Below are positions 13,321-17,335 of a stretch of 17,335 nucleotides of DNA, piece after piece. The notes below the pieces were generated by a model. The model worked only from the letters and a program-made list of their open reading frames with translations, was not told the origin of the DNA and did not search any database. Position 1 is the first letter of the stretch. Each line of letters starts with the position of its first letter. The stretch covers positions 1-17,335 of the forward strand of contig DCXX01000050.1 in the NCBI GenBank assembly GCA_002329125.1, in the 5' to 3' direction. The position numbers and the translations under genes were made by a program. This stretch comes from Fidelibacterota bacterium UBA2125 (GTDB lineage: Bacteria > Fidelibacterota > Marinisomatia > Marinisomatales > S15-B10).

Positions 13321-14712
13321 CTACTTCAATAAAAGCATTTTCACAGTTTTATCAACTCGTTCGGCAAACAGCCGTGCGAAATAGATTCCGCTGGGAGCTC
13401 TGGCGCCATTCCAGTTGAAGCTATACCGCCCCGCAGGAAACCGCCCCTCGGCAATGGTTTCTACCCGGACGCCAAGAGAATTGTAAATCTCAAGTTGTAC
13501 AGATACTTCTTCAGACAGACTGATGGAAAAAGATGTTTCACCGTTAAAAGGATTGGGATAATTCTGACTAATTGAAACTTTTGACGGCAATAAAGTTTCT
13601 TCAGATAAGGTATTAGACTCTTCCCTGAATTTCAGTATATCGAGATAACCTTCAACACTACTGGCATAAACATAGCCATTTGGCGAATAAGGATAAACAC
13701 CCCACGCTCCGTAGAATGTTGATTGGTCATGTGCTATAAAAGTATCGTATCTCGCGATTTCCCGGAGATCAGTAGGATCAGAGATATCTACTACTGTTAT
13801 ACCTGTAGCATAATGAGAAATAAAAGCAAAATCATCTTTAATATGGACATTGTGCGCCAGCTTGCTCGCACCGAGATACTCACCTACCAATTCAATATCA
13901 TCATAATCTCTTATATCCCACATCTTCACTGTTTTGTTGGCTGTTTCTTCAGCCGTCATAAGGTACCGTCCGTCCTCAGTTGTCCAAACTGTGTGTACAT
14001 ATCCGGCGCCAGGAACGTTTACTCGCTCTAATAATTTCGGCCCGTTTTCCTTGTCTGTTGCATCCCAAATTGAGAAGGATTTGTTATATCCTTCAGCTAC
14101 AAAGACGGTATCCTTCCTGGAAAAAAGATCGTGAATACCCGGTGTTTCAGCAACGCCAATTTCCTTAAGGTTTTCCGGGTCATCCAGTGAAACAACACGA
14201 AACCCATCATAGGATGCTCGCACCAGGTAAAGGGTTGCTGTTGCTTCATCTACAAAAAGGTTGTGAGATGTGGTAGCGTATGAACCAGCATAATCAAGAT
14301 TATCATAGGATTTAACGTAGCGTACTGAATCAGGTAGCGGACTTAAATCAATGATATTCACTCCCTGATTTGTTCCTGTCATTTCATGACAAACGTATAA
14401 ATAATCGCCATAGGTCATCATGTCTCGGTGATAATACATATCACCATCTTCAGGGCCAGAAATGGTTGTGATAATTTTTTGATCCTCAACCTTTACAATG
14501 GCCGTGCCGTCCAGAACTCCTACGATGGCATAGTCATTTCCCTCTTTATCCACATAGCCCCAGCAATCAGAAACACCAGAGGTATCACCAGCACTCCAAA
14601 TCTTAACAGGAAATTCCACTCTAGACACATGATCCAGATGGTAGGTCTTATCATCGGCCCTTAGCAATGTCAACGCATAAAATAATAGAACAGGTGAAAT
14701 GAAAGACCTCAT
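13321..14712 (-). CDS. Secreted LVIVD-repeat (choice-of-anchor B) protein with T9SS-like sorting domain
   Basis: The 463-residue protein starts with a signal peptide (MRSFISPVLLFYALTLLRA) and residues ~20-365 form a beta-propeller-like array of LVIVD-type repeats. Examples are VVSLDDPENLKEIGVAETPG and VVDISDPTDLREIARYDT, together with SDCWGYVDKEGNDYAIVG, a signature I associate with the choice-of-anchor B family. Residues ~373-463 are a C-terminal sorting domain of the Por/type IX kind: ISQNYPNPFN at 381-390, a beta-sandwich with LEIYNSLGVRVETI, GRYSFNWNG, and a terminal SGIYFARLFAERVDKTVKMLLLK. It is predicted to be exported and then attached to or released at the surface. No gene of the secretion machinery lies here. 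Confidence 0.88.
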   Translation of the reverse strand: MRSFISPVLLFYALTLLRADDKTYHLDHVSRVEFPVKIWSAGDTSGVSDCWGYVDKEGNDYAIVGVLDGTAIVKVEDQKIITTISGPEDGDMYYHRDMMTYGDYLYVCHEMTGTNQGVNIIDLSPLPDSVRYVKSYDNLDYAGSYATTSHNLFVDEATATLYLVRASYDGFRVVSLDDPENLKEIGVAETPGIHDLFSRKDTVFVAEGYNKSFSIWDATDKENGPKLLERVNVPGAGYVHTVWTTEDGRYLMTAEETANKTVKMWDIRDYDDIELVGEYLGASKLAHNVHIKDDFAFISHYATGITVVDISDPTDLREIARYDTFIAHDQSTFYGAWGVYPYSPNGYVYASSVEGYLDILKFREESNTLSEETLLPSKVSISQNYPNPFNGETSFSISLSEEVSVQLEIYNSLGVRVETIAEGRFPAGRYSFNWNGARAPSGIYFARLFAERVDKTVKMLLLK

Positions 14713-14849
14713 CTTAGTAGAAGTTTATGAGCGAATAGATATGAGTTACAAGGAGAGCTTATAGTTCAGAATGAAATAGCACCTAACACTGAATATTCAT
14801 AATCCTCATCAGCCATTTTCTTGTACCTTCCAGTTCTGGAATACCGACA

Positions 14850-15281
14850 TCAGCGTTTTTCCACACTGTAATTAATTGGTATTTTTTCTACTGGATTGGA
14901 AACCTGCTGTGTCAATAACCACCCCAAAACCAATCCTATCCCAATGCCAATAACAGCAAAAATGGATCGTTTTGTTTTCAGGATATGGGATAGTTGATTC
15001 GTGGCAGCTGTTGATAAAAGAACCGTTTCTGGTTGTTCTTTTGTAGAAGGGGACGTTTTGACAATTCCCTGAGGGGTTGCATCAAAGGCCCATGTCAGAA
15101 CCATGGCAATAGGAAAACCAAACAATAGGAGGACGACCACCATTGCCAGTGACCATTCAGGCAAATTCAAGGCTTCAAAGGTCGCCTCTCCAATCTGTAT
15201 AATGATCCATCCAAGAATGGCGTAGGCCGCAGCCACACGAGTAACCTTCCGACGTTTCAGTTCTTCAATGAAGGAACTCAT
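14850..15281 (-). CDS. Solitary membrane module related to the TolB/TPR protein N-terminus
   Basis: The 143 residues align from residue 4 onwards with the N-terminus of the preceding TolB/TPR protein: FIEELKRRKVTRVAAAYAIL against IIEELKRRHVIRTTIAYAAV, two transmembrane segments, a WAFDATPQGI/WMFDRTTEGI motif (~64-73), and a third transmembrane segment (~106-122). It ends just where the TolB domain would begin. It overlaps the upstream stop by 4 bp (ATGA), with AAGG ahead, so it is translationally coupled. It may be a truncated paralogue or a partner subunit. An open stretch of 27 codons continues in frame after its TGA. Function unknown. Confidence 0.75.
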   Translation of the reverse strand: MSSFIEELKRRKVTRVAAAYAILGWIIIQIGEATFEALNLPEWSLAMVVVLLLFGFPIAMVLTWAFDATPQGIVKTSPSTKEQPETVLLSTAATNQLSHILKTKRSIFAVIGIGIGLVLGWLLTQQVSNPVEKIPINYSVEKR

Positions 15282-17293
15282 GATACGCCTTTCAATTCTT
15301 GAAGTCTCTGTTTTGTGTAGACAATTTCAGGCAAATTATCATCCGCCTCTGACCAGACCTTTAAAAATTTTTCATAATTTTTCCTGGCATTTTTTTGATC
15401 ATCCAGTCCATCATAAGCTATTCCTTTAAGATAATATTGTTTTGCCCAAAACAGATCACCGCCAATCAATTGATTGACCCGCACGCTTGGTTTGGGTCTG
15501 AATATGGAGGCTTCAAATAAAGCACTTTGATATTCACCTTTTTCGATATAAGCCAATGCTTTCCAGTACCGGGCAATGTCAGCCACAACAAGGCGGTCAA
15601 CGCTATGCCGGAATATCATATCTTTGTTCAGCAAACGCTCAAAAAATCCAATGGCGGCATCATATCGTCTATCGAAAAATGCCTTGTATCCCCTTAAGTA
15701 ATCAAGATGATGTGTCATATGTGCATTTTCGGTTTCTCTAATGTTGGCAATGCATTCTTCAGCAAGTTCATTATCTCCCTGATGGATAGCAGATATTCCA
15801 AGAAGCATATTGTAAAACATGAGCTGATCATTATTTTCAAAAATTTGCTTGGCTGAAAGGAGAAGCTCCTTTGATTCATCATATCTCAACTTTGAAACCA
15901 AAGCAGCATGTATTTCCGGAATCCATGCTATACTACCCGGATGCATTTTTCTTGATTCGTACGCATAATCAAGGGCAGCACTTACCTGCCCTTTTTTAAG
16001 CATTATGTCTATGGTTGAATATTTTGGTGGGGCAAGTGCGGGGTCACGTTCAAGTGCATTACTATAAAATTCTAGCGCACCTTCCAAATCCCCGTAAGTA
16101 GACAAAAACACGTCGCCAATCTCATCATAGGCGTGCGCATGACTGGGATTTAATGCAATTGTCCGTCGAAAATATTCGTGTGCTCTCTCCGGTTCATCAA
16201 TACGTCTGAAGTAATACCCAAGAGTAAATACAGTTTCAGGATCAGTTGGCGACAAAGCGACCGCTTCTTCAGCATACTGTTTAGCTTCAACAAGCCAGGA
16301 ATTCATCCGGTCCCGGTCAACCCAGAGATTATAGGATAGCAGAACTCGGGCCTTTGCGATTCCGGTATAGGGTAAAGCGTATCCCGGATCAATATCTATC
16401 GCCTGTTTAAAATACTTAATTGACTCCTCAAGTTTGGACACATCGTAGGTGTGATAAAGATTCCTTCCTTTCAGGTAAAGATCATAGGCTTCAATGGATT
16501 CCGTCTGTGAATCGGCTATTCGTGTTGATTCGTCATCAGAAAGCTCTATTCTCAAAGCGCTGGCAATGGATGAGGCTACTTCATCCTGGACAGCAAAAAT
16601 ATCTGATAAATCACGGTCATATTTTTCAGCCCATAAATGCTGGTCTGATTTTGCATCAATTAGCTGGCCAGTAATTCGTACTCGGTCCCCCGCTCTCCTG
16701 ACACTCCCTTCCAATATAGATGCAACCCCCAGCTCTTTCCCTATTTTCTGGATAGATTTATTTGTCCCCTTGTATTTCATCACCGATGTCCGGGATATGA
16801 CAAGGAGATTCTTTATTTTCGAGAGTTCGGTTATAATATCTTCGGTAATACCATCACTGAAATATTCATCCTCTTCCTTGCTTCCGAGATTTTCAAAAGG
16901 CAAGACGGCAATACTGTTTGCGGGAACAATTTTAAGATTGGATAGCTGACCTGATTCTCTCTCATAAATAGTTTGATAAATAAGCATTCCAGTGAGGGCA
17001 GCAATAACACTAATCAACAAATAACGCACTCTTATTCGTGTGCGTGAAACCGGTGACAAATCTTCTGTTCGTTTGATACCTTCCGTTGTTCGATCAAACA
17101 TCCAGGCAAGAATGATTGTAATCGGGAGGCCTATAAGTAATAAAATAATGATGAACTGTTGCGTCCACTGGGGGAAGTTGAAAATGGGAAAAACGATTTC
17201 CACCAGTTGCATAATAATAAATGCTACCGCCGCGTAGGCAATGGTCGTCCGTATCACATGACGACGCTTTAGTTCCTCAATTATAGGCAACAT
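15278..17293 (-). CDS. Membrane protein with TolB-like domain and TPR repeats
   Basis: The 671-residue protein starts with a short basic ELKRR helix, two transmembrane segments (~15-36, ~45-64), a WMFDRTTEGI linker and a third transmembrane segment (~90-108). Residues ~126-250 form a TolB N-terminal-like domain (SIAVLPFENLGSKEEDEYFSDGITEDI, LVISRTSVMKYKG, LEGSVRRAGDRVRITGQLID, HLWAEKYDRDLSDIFAVQDEVA). From ~265 to 660 there are TPR-type repeats, for example KYFKQAIDIDPGYALPYTGIA and EYFRRTIALNPSHAHAYDEIGD. Proteins with this TolB-TPR order are often fused to cyclase or DNA-binding signalling domains; here a membrane module takes that place. GAGG lies 7 nt before ATG at 17293 and overlaps the preceding stop. 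The biological role is unknown, probably a sensor or assembly scaffold. Confidence 0.85.
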   Translation of the reverse strand: MLPIIEELKRRHVIRTTIAYAAVAFIIMQLVEIVFPIFNFPQWTQQFIIILLLIGLPITIILAWMFDRTTEGIKRTEDLSPVSRTRIRVRYLLISVIAALTGMLIYQTIYERESGQLSNLKIVPANSIAVLPFENLGSKEEDEYFSDGITEDIITELSKIKNLLVISRTSVMKYKGTNKSIQKIGKELGVASILEGSVRRAGDRVRITGQLIDAKSDQHLWAEKYDRDLSDIFAVQDEVASSIASALRIELSDDESTRIADSQTESIEAYDLYLKGRNLYHTYDVSKLEESIKYFKQAIDIDPGYALPYTGIAKARVLLSYNLWVDRDRMNSWLVEAKQYAEEAVALSPTDPETVFTLGYYFRRIDEPERAHEYFRRTIALNPSHAHAYDEIGDVFLSTYGDLEGALEFYSNALERDPALAPPKYSTIDIMLKKGQVSAALDYAYESRKMHPGSIAWIPEIHAALVSKLRYDESKELLLSAKQIFENNDQLMFYNMLLGISAIHQGDNELAEECIANIRETENAHMTHHLDYLRGYKAFFDRRYDAAIGFFERLLNKDMIFRHSVDRLVVADIARYWKALAYIEKGEYQSALFEASIFRPKPSVRVNQLIGGDLFWAKQYYLKGIAYDGLDDQKNARKNYEKFLKVWSEADDNLPEIVYTKQRLQELKGVS

Positions 17294-17302
17294 TATTATA
17301 CC

Positions 17303-17335
17303 TCACGATGTCATGCGTTTTAGTTCATCAATGAA
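17303..17335 (-). CDS. C-terminal tail of an upstream gene (cut by window edge)
   Basis: Ten codons (FIDELKRMTS) and TGA at 17303-17305 lie 9 bp upstream of the TolB/TPR gene start. The spacing, and a Shine-Dalgarno overlapping the stop, suggest the real end of an upstream gene. FIDELKRMTS resembles the end of the TolB/TPR protein (RLQELKGVS), so it may be the tail of another paralogue. It also resembles the N-terminal ELKRR motif of these proteins. Ten residues cannot decide. Confidence 0.4.
   Translation of the reverse strand, partial: FIDELKRMTS

Noticed and set aside
17294..17302. TATAAT just upstream of the TolB/TPR start codon as a -10 element
   Set aside because: It lies between the Shine-Dalgarno and the start codon, so a transcript starting there would lack the ribosome binding site; no -35 was matched.
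1..17335. CRISPR array, insertion sequence or prophage
   Set aside because: No regularly spaced repeats, transposase, integrase or phage genes are seen; the window is dominated by housekeeping and envelope genes.

Overview
The window looks like a chromosomal segment of a Gram-negative bacterium of the FCB superphylum, most likely a Marinimicrobia (SAR406)-like or related lineage. The pointers are a secreted LVIVD-repeat (choice-of-anchor B) protein with a type IX-like C-terminal sorting domain containing the typical NYPNPFN start, tandem TolB/TPR membrane proteins, a long-insert signal peptidase I, and sigma70-type TTGACA/TATAAT-like promoters instead of the Bacteroidota -7/-33 type. This placement is inferred from gene content, not from a phylogeny. 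Apart from one tRNA, and perhaps a structured RNA, everything lies on the minus strand, so transcription runs from high to low coordinates. Layout in transcription order: (1) 17335-14850: the last codons of an upstream gene, then a TolB/TPR membrane protein and a short paralogue of its membrane module, all packed head to tail. (2) 14712-13321: secreted LVIVD-repeat protein. (3) 13209-9598: small Cys-rich lipoprotein, a fused RNase HII-YraN protein, signal peptidase I, a small membrane protein and a secreted protein. (4) 9611-8484: a lipoprotein overlapping the previous gene. (5) 8323-7478: two small coiled-coil proteins with their own promoter and a bidirectional terminator. (6) 7477-6969: about 500 bp without an intact gene, holding a possible decayed aminotransferase fragment and a hairpin-rich stretch. 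(7) tRNA-Leu(CAA) on the plus strand, divergent from (8) a Tat-exported flavin amine oxidase followed by gpsA, tRNA-Arg(CCU) and a membrane-anchored TPR protein. (9) After an intrinsic terminator, the classical rimP-nusA-infB translation/transcription cluster, with infB running off the left edge. The core genes (rimP, nusA, infB, gpsA, lepB, rnhB, tRNAs) are housekeeping. The interspersed envelope genes (lipoproteins, TPR, TolB, coiled-coil and sorting-domain proteins) are the less understood part. No mobile element, CRISPR array, integrase or obvious defence system is visible. The points most worth a second look are the CxxCH heme-c motif inside the exported amine oxidase, the RNase HII-YraN fusion, divergent promoters sharing one -35 element, the TolB/TPR paralogue array with a solitary membrane module, and the hairpin-rich stretch near 7276-7391.
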